DNA from: Streptomyces smaragdinus
GTDB taxonomy: Bacteria; Actinomycetota; Actinomycetes; Streptomycetales; Streptomycetaceae
NCBI RefSeq assembly: GCF_009604385.1
Contig: NZ_WEGJ01000033.1
Span: 1-64,000, forward strand
DNA: 64,000 bases
Direction of reading: 5' to 3'
A program made the position numbers and the translations under genes. The notes below the pieces were generated by a model, which saw nothing but the letters and a program-made list of their open reading frames with translations, was not told the origin of the DNA and did not search any database. The first letter of the stretch is position 1; the number at the start of each line of letters is the position of its first letter. Below, piece after piece: positions 15,399-25,200 of the stretch.

Positions 15399-18233
15399 AT
15401 GGTGGATGCCGGGGACCTGACGGAGGCGTTGCGGCGGGCCGGGGTCAGCGGGGTGGACGACAGCGTGCTGGCGCGGTCGTTGTACTCCTCCGACGCCTCC
15501 CTCTACCGCGTCGCGCCGATGGCCGTCGCGGTGCCGCGGGAGGTCGGTGAGCTGCCGGCGATCCTCGCCGTGTGCCGGGAGTACGGGGTGCCGCTGACGA
15601 TGCGCGGCGCGGGGACCTCCATCGCCGGGAACGCCGTCGGGCCCGGGGTCGTCGTCGACGTCAGCCGGCATCTGAACCGGGTGCTGGAGATCGACCCCGA
15701 CGCCGGGACCGCGCTGGTCGAGCCCGGCGTCGTGCAGTCGGAGCTGCACGCCGTCGCGGGGCGGGACGGGCTGCGGTTCGGGCCCGATCCGTCGACCCGT
15801 AACCGGGCCACCCTCGGCGGCATGATCGGCAACAACGCCTGCGGCTCGCGGGCCCTGGGGTACGGGCGGACCAGCGACAACGTCCTCGGGCTCGACGTCG
15901 TCACCGGCTCCGGCGAGCGGCTGCGCCTGGGCGCGATGCCCTCTCCGACCACCGGGGACCCGCTGCTGGACAGCCTGCGTGCCCTGGCCGGGGATCATCT
16001 GGCGCTGCTGCGGACCGAGTTCGGGCGTTTCACCCGTCAGGTCTCCGGCTACTCCCTCGAACACCTCCTGCCCGAGCACCAGTTCGACGTCCCCCGCGCC
16101 CTCGTGGGCAGCGAAGGCACCCTCGCCCTCACCCTCGGCGCCCGGCTGCGCATGGTCCGCGAGGCCCCCGCCCAGCTCCTCGTCGTCCTCGGCTACGACT
16201 CCATGGCCCACGCCGCCGACGCCGTCCCCGCCCTCCTCCCGCACCACCCCGTCGCCTGCGAGGGCCTCGACGCGCGGATCACCGACGTCGTACGAAACCG
16301 CCGCGGCCCCCACGCCGTACCGCCCCTGCCGCGCGGCTCCGGCTGGCTCCTCGTCGAGCTCGCCGGCGACGACCCGGGCGAGCTGGCCGCCGTCGCGCGG
16401 CGGGTCGTCGCCGACTCCGGGGCCCTCGACTCCATGGTCGTCGCCGACGCCGCCCGGGCCGCCGCCCTGTGGCGCATCCGCGAGGACGGCTCCGGGCTCG
16501 CCGCCCGTACGGAGGCCGGCGAGCCCGCCCACGCCGGGTGGGAGGACGCGGCCGTACCGCCGGAGCGGCTGGGGACGTATCTGCGGGAGTTCGAGGCGCT
16601 GATGGGGGAGCACCGGCTGACGGGGGTGCCGTACGGGCACTTCGGGGACGGCTGCGTGCACATCCGGATCGACTTCCCCCTCGACCGCCCCGGCGGTACG
16701 ACCGTCTTCCGCGACTTCCTGTACGACGCCGCCGCCCTCGCCGCCCGCCACGGCGGCAGCGTGTCCGGCGAGCACGGGGACGGGCGGGCACGGAGCGAGC
16801 TGCTGTCGCACATGTACTCGCCGGAGGCGCTGGCGCTGTGCGGGCGGGTGAAGGGGCTGTTCGACCCCGATGACGTGCTCAATCCCGGCGTGATCGTCCG
16901 GCCCGCTCCGGTTACTGCTGATCTGCGGGTGCCCCGTTCGCTTTCGAGGGCTGAGCTGCCTTTGGCCTTTGCGTACGGGGAGAACCGGGGGGATCTGTCG
17001 CGGGCCGTGCATCGGTGTACGGGGGTCGGGAAGTGCCGCGCCGACTCCGGTGGCGTGATGTGTCCGTCGTATCAGGCGACACGGGAGGAGAAGGATTCGA
17101 CGCGGGGGCGGGCGCGGGTGCTGCAGGACGCCGTCTCCGGGCATCTCGGGTCGGATCCGTGGCGGTCCTCCGCGCTGCACGATGTGCTGGACCTGTGCCT
17201 GTCGTGCAAGGGGTGTGCGTCCGACTGTCCGACGGGGGTGGATATGGCGGCGTACAAGGCGGAGGCGTTGCATCAGCGGTATCGCCGGCGGCTGCGGCCG
17301 CGGTCGCATTACGCCTTGGGGTGGCTGCCGCGGTGGACGCGGCTGGTGGGGCGGTCGTCCTTCTTGACGCGTTTGGCCAATCGGGCTCTGTCTTCCTTGC
17401 GGCCGTTCGTCGCGTGGTCCGCCGGGATCGATGCGCGGCGGGGGCTGCCGTCGTTCGCTCCCGTTCCGTTCCGGCGGTGGTTCGCTTCGCGGCGGGTGGT
17501 TGGGGCGGGGGATCGTGGGGAAGTGGTGCTGTTCGTCGACAGCTTTACGGACGGTTTTTCGCCTGAGGTGGGGCGGGCGACGGTGGCCGTGCTGGAGGAC
17601 GCGGGCTATCGGGTGGCGGTGACTTCCGAGCCGGTGTGCTGTGGGATCACGTGGATCTCGACGGGTCAGCTTGATGGTGCTCGCGCGCAGCTGCGGCGGA
17701 CGGTGGCCGCGCTGCTTCCGCATGTACGGCGGGGGGCGCTCGTCGTCGGGATGGAGCCGTCGTGCACCGGGGTGCTGCGGGCGGATGCGGCGGAGCTGCT
17801 CTCCGGTTCCGAGGCGGATGCGGCCCGGGAGGTGGCCTCGGCCACGCGGACGCTGGCGGAGGTGCTGACGGCGACGGAGGGGTGGGTGGCGCCGGACCTG
17901 GGGGACGTCTCGGGCTTCGCGCAGCCGCACTGTCACCACCATGCGGTGATGGGGTGGGAGGCGGATGCCTCGTTGCTGCGGGACGCGGGGGCGGATGTGC
18001 GGCGGATCGGGGGGTGCTGCGGGCTGGCGGGGAACTTCGGGGTGGAGAAGGGGCATCACGACGTGTCCGTGGCGGTCGCGGGGCAGCAGCTGCTGCCGGC
18101 GGTGGGGGAGACGTCCGCCGACGGGGTGGTGCTGGCGGACGGGTTCAGCTGCCGGACGCAGCTGCGGGATCTGACCGATCGGCGGGGGGAGCATCTCGCG
18201 GAGCTGTTGGCGCGGCATCTGCCGCGACGGTAG
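15399..18233 (+). CDS. FAD-linked oxidase / Fe-S oxidoreductase fusion (D-lactate or glycolate dehydrogenase type)
   Basis: A 944-aa two-part oxidoreductase oxidising a 2-hydroxyacid with FAD and passing electrons through Fe-S clusters. A PCMH-type FAD domain occupies about residues 30-230 (RGAGTSIAGNAVGPG, LGGMIGNNACGSRALGYGR). The FAD-oxidase C domain runs to about 500 (GHFGDGCVHIRID, GEHGDGRARSELL). The Fe-S half follows: two ferredoxin-type clusters (CTGVGKCRADSGG with VMCPSY; CLSCKGCASDCPTG) and CCG-type motifs (VCCGITWIS, IGGCCGLAGNFG). ATG 15399 follows GGAGG at 15388-15392. Third-position usage shifts from mostly C to mostly G/T near codon 506, exactly at the junction of the two halves. 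The exact substrate is unresolved. Confidence 0.92.
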   Translation: MVDAGDLTEALRRAGVSGVDDSVLARSLYSSDASLYRVAPMAVAVPREVGELPAILAVCREYGVPLTMRGAGTSIAGNAVGPGVVVDVSRHLNRVLEIDPDAGTALVEPGVVQSELHAVAGRDGLRFGPDPSTRNRATLGGMIGNNACGSRALGYGRTSDNVLGLDVVTGSGERLRLGAMPSPTTGDPLLDSLRALAGDHLALLRTEFGRFTRQVSGYSLEHLLPEHQFDVPRALVGSEGTLALTLGARLRMVREAPAQLLVVLGYDSMAHAADAVPALLPHHPVACEGLDARITDVVRNRRGPHAVPPLPRGSGWLLVELAGDDPGELAAVARRVVADSGALDSMVVADAARAAALWRIREDGSGLAARTEAGEPAHAGWEDAAVPPERLGTYLREFEALMGEHRLTGVPYGHFGDGCVHIRIDFPLDRPGGTTVFRDFLYDAAALAARHGGSVSGEHGDGRARSELLSHMYSPEALALCGRVKGLFDPDDVLNPGVIVRPAPVTADLRVPRSLSRAELPLAFAYGENRGDLSRAVHRCTGVGKCRADSGGVMCPSYQATREEKDSTRGRARVLQDAVSGHLGSDPWRSSALHDVLDLCLSCKGCASDCPTGVDMAAYKAEALHQRYRRRLRPRSHYALGWLPRWTRLVGRSSFLTRLANRALSSLRPFVAWSAGIDARRGLPSFAPVPFRRWFASRRVVGAGDRGEVVLFVDSFTDGFSPEVGRATVAVLEDAGYRVAVTSEPVCCGITWISTGQLDGARAQLRRTVAALLPHVRRGALVVGMEPSCTGVLRADAAELLSGSEADAAREVASATRTLAEVLTATEGWVAPDLGDVSGFAQPHCHHHAVMGWEADASLLRDAGADVRRIGGCCGLAGNFGVEKGHHDVSVAVAGQQLLPAVGETSADGVVLADGFSCRTQLRDLTDRRGEHLAELLARHLPRR

Positions 18234-18350
18234 CCGGGCGTCACGTACAGCCACGGAGGGGTGACCTTTTGCCCGGCCGAACCGGGGGCCCTCGCCCGGC
18301 GATAGCGTGTCTGCGGAATTCAGAGGCGGACATGTTGGGCGGGCGGGTTC

Positions 18351-20432
18351 ATGCGGATGACGTTCGAGGCCGATGCCGGGGAAGAGTTCGAGGCGGGCTG
18401 TGAGCTGTTCGTCGACCGGCTCGTGCGGTGGGCCGAGGAGCAGCGGCTGCCCGTGGACGCGTTTCTGGCGGAGGCGGCGCTGGAGTACCGGCACGAGGGC
18501 ACCGTCGACGGGCGGCTCGGGCTGTGGGAGCCGCGGCACGTGGACGAACTGCTGTTGTCCTGGCTGCCGGAGCGGGTCACCGAGCTTCCCGGGGAAGAGC
18601 CCGGTGACGGGCCGGGGACGGTGCGTACGCTGGTGCGCTTCCTGCACGCGATGCGGCTGGCGGATCCGCGCGGTCCCGTACTCGAGGAGTCCCTCGCCGC
18701 GGTGGACGCGGCGGCCGACCGGTATCCGGCGGCGATGGAGGACCCCTCCCGTTGGGGTCTGGCGAAGTTCTGGACGATGACTGCCGCCGGGCAGGGCGTG
18801 GACGTACTGAACGACGCGGCCATGCAGCGATTCGCGGACCGGGTGCAGGCCGGCGAGGCCGACTTCGAGCAGCACACCCTCGACGCGATCATGGAGCGGC
18901 GACTCACCGGCCGGGGACTGGCCGGTGCGGTACGGGCCGAGCCCCAGCTGCCCGTGGTGCTGCCGCCGGACGACGAACTGCGCCGGCGGGCCGGGGCGTC
19001 CGCCGTTGTGGCGCAGTTGCGCGGGCTGGCCGAGTGGGCGGGACGCGACGGACGCGCGGTGACGGGGGCGGGCCGGCTGCGGATGGCCGACGCGCGAGCG
19101 CTGGTGGAGGCACTGGGGACCGGTGACAAGACCGAGGGGGTGCGTTCCTCGGCGGATCTGCCGCGGCTGGGGTTGCTGGTCGAGTGGGCGAAGAAGGCGC
19201 GGTTGGTGCGGGTCGTCAAGGGGCGGCTGTACGCGGTCGCCAAGGCCCGGGCGGTGCTGGCCGATCCGCTGCGGCTGTGGTCGGCCGCCTTCGACGCGTT
19301 CTTCGAGCTGCGTCAGGCGCTGATCGGGGCACGCAGCGGGTGGCACATGGAGTCGATGCTGTTCGACGCCTACGAGGCGGTGCTGGAGGACGTGCTGAAC
19401 ACGTTGTACAGCCTTCCGCACCCGATGCCCTGGCCGCATCTGCGTGACTCCGTGCATCTGGCCTACCGGGCCCGCTTCGACATCGGTTCCGACAGCGGGG
19501 CCGGCCTGGGGCACCGCATGTGGTTCGACCACGCCGACCGGGATCTGCACACCGTCCTCGACGTGCTGGAGGACTTCGGCGCGATCGAACGGGAGCATGG
19601 AACAGCCGATCCGGTGTTTCTGGACGTCGACCTGTCCGGCCCCGGGGACGGACTTCCCCCGGGCCTGCCGGCGGAGCTCGCGGAGCTGCTGGGTGCCGGG
19701 GGCGAGCCGCGGGACGAGGACGCGGACGCACGGGACCGGGTCCGGCGCGAGGAACTCGCGGCCGGACCGGTCGAGCTCATCCGCCTCACCGAGCTGGGCA
19801 CCCACGCCCTGCGCCGCCGCCTTCTGGTGGCCGGCCGGGACGCGCCGCTGGTCGGGGAGCTGGCCCAGGCGCCGGCGGCCGGTCTGCTGGGGGTGCTGGC
19901 CGACGACTACAACCCGGACTCCGCCCGTACGGAACTGGCAGGATGGCTCGCGGCCCACGGTGCGCGAGACGCGGCGTTGCGGCAGCTCACCGATGCCGTA
20001 GCCGTCATGGTCTTCCGTACCCGTGCGCAGGCGATGCTCGACGTGCTGCTGACCGCGCTGCCCGACGGCGAGCGTCTGCTGCGCGGGCTGCGGGGCGACG
20101 CCCGGCTCGCGCCACTTGTGCTGAGCGCGCTGGTCCACCGTGATCTGCTGCTCCCCGCGGACATGACCGACGGGGAACATCTGCTCGTGCTCGCCGAGAG
20201 CCTGTTGCAGCTCGTGGAGCTCGCGGGCGGCGGCACCGGTGCGGAGGAGGCTCTGCGGGCCCAGGGACCCGAGGTCCGCGACGCGCTCGCCGCCGCGCTG
20301 GACTCCGCACACCCGGACCGGGCGGGGCTGGAGGAACTCCGGCGGCTGGGCCATCGGGCGTTTCCGGTCAAGGCCGCCCGCCGGAGTGCGAAGGGGAGGA
20401 AGCGGCGGCCAGGAAGACCGGGACGGCGATGA
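18351..20432 (+). CDS. large hypothetical protein
   Basis: A 693-aa acidic, almost wholly helical, soluble protein with no recognised catalytic motif, signal or membrane segment. A middle region near 250-300 (MADARALVEALG, DLPRLGLLVEWAKKARLVRVVKGRLYAVAKAR) reads like a winged-helix or SAP-like module. The C-terminus is basic and low-complexity (KAARRSAKGRKRRPGRPGRR). ATG 18351 is preceded by a weak site; GTG alternatives downstream exist. The 3' end overlaps antisense remnants of a methyltransferase. The gene body has normal codon bias, so I treat it as real, but I cannot assign a function. Confidence 0.8.
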   Translation: MRMTFEADAGEEFEAGCELFVDRLVRWAEEQRLPVDAFLAEAALEYRHEGTVDGRLGLWEPRHVDELLLSWLPERVTELPGEEPGDGPGTVRTLVRFLHAMRLADPRGPVLEESLAAVDAAADRYPAAMEDPSRWGLAKFWTMTAAGQGVDVLNDAAMQRFADRVQAGEADFEQHTLDAIMERRLTGRGLAGAVRAEPQLPVVLPPDDELRRRAGASAVVAQLRGLAEWAGRDGRAVTGAGRLRMADARALVEALGTGDKTEGVRSSADLPRLGLLVEWAKKARLVRVVKGRLYAVAKARAVLADPLRLWSAAFDAFFELRQALIGARSGWHMESMLFDAYEAVLEDVLNTLYSLPHPMPWPHLRDSVHLAYRARFDIGSDSGAGLGHRMWFDHADRDLHTVLDVLEDFGAIEREHGTADPVFLDVDLSGPGDGLPPGLPAELAELLGAGGEPRDEDADARDRVRREELAAGPVELIRLTELGTHALRRRLLVAGRDAPLVGELAQAPAAGLLGVLADDYNPDSARTELAGWLAAHGARDAALRQLTDAVAVMVFRTRAQAMLDVLLTALPDGERLLRGLRGDARLAPLVLSALVHRDLLLPADMTDGEHLLVLAESLLQLVELAGGGTGAEEALRAQGPEVRDALAAALDSAHPDRAGLEELRRLGHRAFPVKAARRSAKGRKRRPGRPGRR

Positions 20433-20705
20433 GCAGGCGCCCCGTATCGGCCCGGTGGCGCTGTTCGTCGAGCCAGGCGTCGGCCCGGTCGCGGTCGACG
20501 GCGCCGCTCGCGCAGGCCGGTTCGGCGAGCCGGGTGAGCAGCGACAGCATGGCGGGGTCGGTGAACACGCCGGTGTGCGCCTCGACCGTGACGTCCTCGA
20601 AGCCGCCGTCGAGGAGCAGGCCGCGGTACCGGCGGCCGGCCCGGGGAGGTCGGCGCGGGCGTGCACGATCGTACGGGTGAGGGCCGCGTCGTCCGCGTCG
20701 ATCAC
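20368..20705 (-). pseudogene. C-terminal remnant of a SAM-dependent methyltransferase, frameshifted
   Basis: On the minus strand, VIDADDAALTRTIVHARADL (from 20705) continues in another frame as RRYRGLLLDGGFEDVTVEAHTGVFTDP and ends ADTGRLLIAVPVFLAAA before the stop at 20368. This order matches the C-terminal third of UbiE/class-I methyltransferases, with a frameshift near 20640. The N-terminal SAM-binding half is absent. The remnant overlaps the 3' end of the gene at 18351, so it is either decaying or sits on a deletion junction. Confidence 0.6.
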
Positions 20706-20816
20706 GGTCGAGGGTGGCCTGGACTGCGCGCACGAGGACGTCGCGGAGTGCCCGCACTTCCGGCGGCGGATCGCGGGACGGGTCGGTGCCTGACCCGTCC
20801 ACTGCGATGTGTGGCC

Positions 20817-21530
20817 TCACGTGTCGCAGGCGGTGCCGTCGTTGTCGCGATCCAGGGCGGGCCTGTAGCCGGGTTCGCCCCTGTACAGGGGGGCCTGGCC
20901 GGCTGCTCGTACGGCTGCGCAGTTCGCGTAGTAGACGCTGGGCGGGGCTTCGTCCACCGGGTTGGTGGTGGGGCTCGGGGGCGGGTTGCGGCGGGTGCCC
21001 GTCGGGTGTACGAGGGCCAGGTTGGCCGAGGTTGTCTGCGGGTTGTCGATGGTCGTGTCGGGGGCCGGGGTCTGGAAGCAGACGGTCCAGTCGGTCGGGG
21101 CGGACGGGAGGGTGACGTCGGTGTATGCGCTGGTCAGGCTGATGTCCGTGACTCCGCGTGCCGTGAGGGCGGTGGATGCTTCGTCGTAGGACCGGCCGGT
21201 GACGGTGGGCATCCGCGGGGGTGTTGTGGGTTGGGGCTCTGCGGTGGTGGGGGCCGGCGGCGCGGTCGAGGGCGTGGGCTTCGGGGCGGGGGCCTTGCTT
21301 TCCGGGGGCTTGGGGTCGCCGCCTGTCGGGAGGACCAGGGCGAACCACAGGGCTGAGGCGGTGATGACGAGCACGCGGTGCTTGATCGTCCATTCGCGCT
21401 TCAGCCCGGCGAGTAACCAGCCGAGGGGCGGGAGAACTATCAGGGCTGCCGTTACCCAGGCGGAACGGCGGTGCCGTGGGCGGTGGACGGGGTATCCGGG
21501 GGACGGGGGCAGGGGTGTCATGGGTGACAT
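20817..21530 (-). CDS. membrane-anchored PASTA / excalibur calcium-binding domain protein
   Basis: A 237-aa protein. Two hydrophobic helices near the N-terminus (AWVTAALIVLPPLGWLLAGL and VLVITASALWFALVL) anchor it. A Pro/Lys/Thr-rich linker follows. A PASTA-like repeat (MPTVTGRSYDEASTALTARG) leads to a C-terminal excalibur domain (YYANCAAVRAAG, then YRPALDRDNDGTACDT) with the DxDxDG calcium loop and paired Cys. Likely extracytoplasmic, wall-associated. ATG 21530 was chosen; ATG 21521 is an alternative. The leader has only a weak ribosome site. Confidence 0.85.
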   Translation of the reverse strand: MSPMTPLPPSPGYPVHRPRHRRSAWVTAALIVLPPLGWLLAGLKREWTIKHRVLVITASALWFALVLPTGGDPKPPESKAPAPKPTPSTAPPAPTTAEPQPTTPPRMPTVTGRSYDEASTALTARGVTDISLTSAYTDVTLPSAPTDWTVCFQTPAPDTTIDNPQTTSANLALVHPTGTRRNPPPSPTTNPVDEAPPSVYYANCAAVRAAGQAPLYRGEPGYRPALDRDNDGTACDT

Positions 21531-22078
21531 GTGCGGTCCGTTCTCGTCGGCTTGTGGGGCCCACGAATTTCGGGTGGTCTGTATTGCCGTCGCACATTGG
21601 CATGGTGGGGTGTGGGGAATCGTGAGCCACAGGTCCTTCGGGTCGGGACCAATGGCCCCGCAACCGATCTGAGTTCGAATTGCGGGAATGCTGTCGGGGG
21701 AGACGTGGAGGCGATGAAACGGCAGGTGGATGGGCCTGCGAGGCCAGGGAAGCCGCGATCTCCTGCTCGGCTTCACGGGCTGCGGCCCCGATTTCCGGGT
21801 CCGGTTTCGCATGGCTGAGATCGCCGGGGATCAGGATGTGCCGGAAGCTGTCGCCCGCGAAGCCGTGACGGCCCGGCGAGTTCCGGTATCCACCGGGTGA
21901 GGTGGCCGATGAACTCGCCGATGTCGAAGACGATCCCCCAGCGCATCCGGCGACACCTGCCGCACGCTTCGGCAGGGGCGGCCCCGCGACAGCCAAGGGC
22001 CAGCGACGACTCCGCTCCGTATGCGGTTGCATACGGTCTGAACTGGGGCTTCCCTGGCCCATGGCCACATCAGGTAAT
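21531..22078. other. gene-free stretch upstream of NRPS operon, possible decayed gene
   Basis: I see no intact gene here. On the minus strand near 21990-21900 a reading MRWGIVFDIGEFIGHLTRW continues in another frame as FAGDSFRHILIPGDLSHAKP down to about 21790. This looks like a short gene remnant with a frameshift but is not identifiable. Base composition is slightly less GC-rich than neighbours. The stretch ends at the promoter of the NRPS operon. Confidence 0.35.
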
Positions 22079-22120
22079 TAGTCCAGACCATTGACCCCAC
22101 GGGTGATCGCTCCATAGCAT
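22079..22120 (+). promoter_or_regulatory. NRPS operon promoter with adjacent dre-like element
   Basis: TAGTCCAGACC at 22079-22089 matches 10 of 11 bases of the chitinase promoter element. Immediately downstream are TTGACC (22091-22096), an 18-nt spacer and TAGCAT (22115-22120), a good vegetative promoter. Transcription from about 22127 would give a leader of roughly 140 nt, which contains a small CCGGC-TGC-GCCGG hairpin at 22199-22211 before the first gene. Boxes are assigned by eye. Confidence 0.6.
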
Positions 22121-22269
22121 CCGTGCTGTCGCGGCAGCCCCATCAAGGCGCCCCTCAACTCCCGAACGCGTCACTGTCGCAAGCGGGTTGTGTGTGAACC
22201 GGCTGCGCCGGGGTTCGTGGTGCGGGCCCCGGTCGGCGTACCACCCTGGATCGAACAGGAGTTCCATTC

Positions 22270-25200
22270 GTGTCTACCGGGAACACCGCGGCGGAAGCGG
22301 TGGCCGACGACACCGCCGTGCTGTCCGTGGGGCAGGAACGCCTGTGGTTTCTGGACCAGTTGGAGCCGGGGGACCCCGCGTACAACATCCCCCTCGTGCT
22401 GCGCTTCGGCGGGGCGCTGGATCCCGCCGCGATGCGCGCCGCCCTCGACGCCGTCGTCGCGCGGCACGAGGCACTGCGCAGCCGCTTCCCCGCCGAGGAC
22501 GGACGGCCGTCCGTCGTGGTCGACCCGCCCGCTCCCGTACAGCTCGACGAGCGCGATCTGCGGGGGCGGCCCGCGGGCGAGACGGATGCCCTGCTCGCCG
22601 CGATGAGCAACTTCGCCTTCGACCTGGCGGAGGGACCCCTCGTACGAGCCGGCCTCCTGCGCACCGCCGACGACGAGCACCTGCTCTCCCTCGTGCTGCA
22701 CCACATCGTCGCCGACGGATGGTCCCTCGGCCTGCTGCGGGCGGAGCTCGCCGAGCACTACGCCGCCCACCGCGAGGGACGCACCGCCGAACTCCCCCCG
22801 CCCCCCTCCTTCCTGACGCATGCCGCCGCCGAGCGGGACTGGCTCGACGGTCCCGAGGCCGTACAGGCGCTCGACTACTGGCGCGAACGGCTCGCCGGCG
22901 CACTCCCGTTGGAGCTGCCCCTCGACCGGCCACGGACCGACGAGCCGAGCAGCGGCGGGGCGTACCACACCCGGGTGCTGCGGGGGCTGGGGGCGGAGCT
23001 GGAGGTGTTCGCGCGGGGCAGGCGGGTGACGCCGTTCATGGTGCTCGCCGCCGCGTACCAGACGCTGCTCCACCGCTGCACCGGACAGGACGACTTCTGC
23101 GTCGGCGTACCGACCGCCGCCCGGGACACCGTCGAGAGCGAGCGGACGGTCGGTTACTTCTCGTCCGCTCTCGTGCTGCGCGCCGACTTCACGGGGGCGC
23201 CCACCTTCGACGCCCTCCTGCGAAGCATCCGCGGCGAGTGGATGCGCGCCCTCACCCACCGTCGTATCCCCTTCGAGCGGCTGACCGACGAACTGCGCCC
23301 CGACCGCGACGCCGGACGGACGCCCGTTTTCCAGACGATGCTCGCCGTCCACACCCACGCGGGAGGCGCGCTCGGCGAGGAGCGGTTCGCCGATCTGACG
23401 TGTACGGAAATCGACGGCGGACACACCGCCGCCAAATTCGAACTCGGCGTCGACGTACGGCCCGACGGAGACGACCTCCACGCCATCTTCGGCTACCGCA
23501 CCGATCTGCTCGACGAATCGACCGCCGCCGCCTACGCCGCCCGCTTCGAGACCCTCCTGCGCGCCGCCCTCGCCGACCCGGCGACCCCCGTGCACCGGCT
23601 GCCGCTGCTGGACGCCGACGAGGAGAAGCTCCTCGCCGCCGAGTCGTACGGGCCTCAGCTCGCCCCGTACACCCCCACCGTCCTCGAGGCGATCGACCGC
23701 GCCGCCGCCGACCGCCCCGACGCCACCGCGATCGCCGGCCCCGACGAGACCCTCACCCGCGGCGAACTCGCCGCCGCCTCCCGCGCCCTCGCGCACCGCC
23801 TCGCCGCCCACGGGGTCGCCCGCGGTGACCTCGTCGCCTTCTGCCTCCCGCGCGGGCCCCGCGCCGTCGTCGCCATGCTGGCCGCCTGGCGGCTGGGCGC
23901 CGGGTATCTGCCGCTGGACCCCGACTACCCGGCGTCGCGGCTGGCGTTCATGCTCGCGGACAGCGGGGCGTCGCTGCTCCTCACGCCGGACGGGGCGCCG
24001 GTCGAGGGGGTGGACGCCGGGATCCCGGTGCTGGCGGTCGGGACGGACGACGATTCGGATTCAAGAGAGCTCAAAGAGACCCCCGCCGCCCCCGACGACC
24101 CCGCCTACCTCATCTACACCTCCGGCTCCACCGGCACCCCCAAGGGCGTCCTCGTCCCGCACCGCGCGCTCGCCGCCCGCGTCGCCTGGATGCGCGACGG
24201 ATACGGGCTCACGGAGGCCGACCGCGTCCTGCAGTACGCCACCCTCTCCTTCGACACCAGCGCCGAGGAGATCTTCCCCGCCCTCGCCACCGGCGCCGTC
24301 CTGATCAGCGCCCGCCCCGGCGCCGCGCTCCCCGACCAGCTCGCCGAGCCGTACGCGGACGGCGTGACGGTGATCGACCTGCCGACCCCGTACTGGCACC
24401 ACCTCGTCGCCGACCTCGACGAGACGCCCTGGCCCAAGACCCTGCGCCTGCTGATCCTCGGCGCCGACCAGGTGCGGCCGGAGGCCGTCGCGGCGTGGCG
24501 GGAGCGGTTCGGGAACGGCGTACGGCTGATCAACTCGTACGGGCCCACCGAGACGACGATCATCGCCACGACCGCCGACCTCGGCGCCGACGACGCCGTC
24601 CGCCGTCCCCCCATCGGCCGCCCCCTCGGCGCCACGACGGTCGCCGTCCTGGACCGCCACGGCGCCCCCGTACCGCCCGGCACCCCCGGCGAGCTGGTGA
24701 TCGGCGGAGCGGGCGTCACGGACGGCTATCTGGGCCGCCCCGGCGCCACCGCCCGCGCCTTCGTCCCGGACCCCGACGGCCCGCCCGGCGCCCGCCGCTA
24801 CCGCACCGGCGACCTGGTGCGGCGGCGTCCCGACGGGGCGCTGGAGTTCCTGGGGCGGATCGACGATCAGGTGAAGGTACGCGGCTACCGCATCGAACCC
24901 GGCGAGATCGAATCCGCCCTCCTCGCCCTCCCCGGCGTCGCGCAGACGGCGGTGACCGCCCGCGGCGACACCCTCGCGGCGTACGTGGTCGGCGACAGCC
25001 TCGACCCCGCCGCCCTGCGCACCGCCCTGGCCACCGTCCTGCCGCCCCACCAGATCCCCGGCGCGTTCGTCGAACTCGACGCCCTTCCCCTCACGCCGAA
25101 CGGCAAACTCGACCGCCGCGCCCTCCCCGAACCGGACGCCGCCGACCGCCCCCGCGCCCCGCACGTGGCGCCCCGGACGGACGCCGAGGAGCTCGTCGCC

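Noticed and set aside
15186..20705. An 1839-codon open frame on the minus strand opposite the FAD/Fe-S and 18351 genes
   Set aside because: Its translation is a Gln/Pro/Arg/Gly-rich antisense shadow typical of GC-rich DNA; the plus-strand frames have clear domains. Only its first codons belong to a methyltransferase remnant.
21776..22068. Intact gene upstream of the NRPS operon on the minus strand
   Set aside because: Coherent-looking segments fall in different frames and no start, ribosome site or known motif joins them; at most a remnant.
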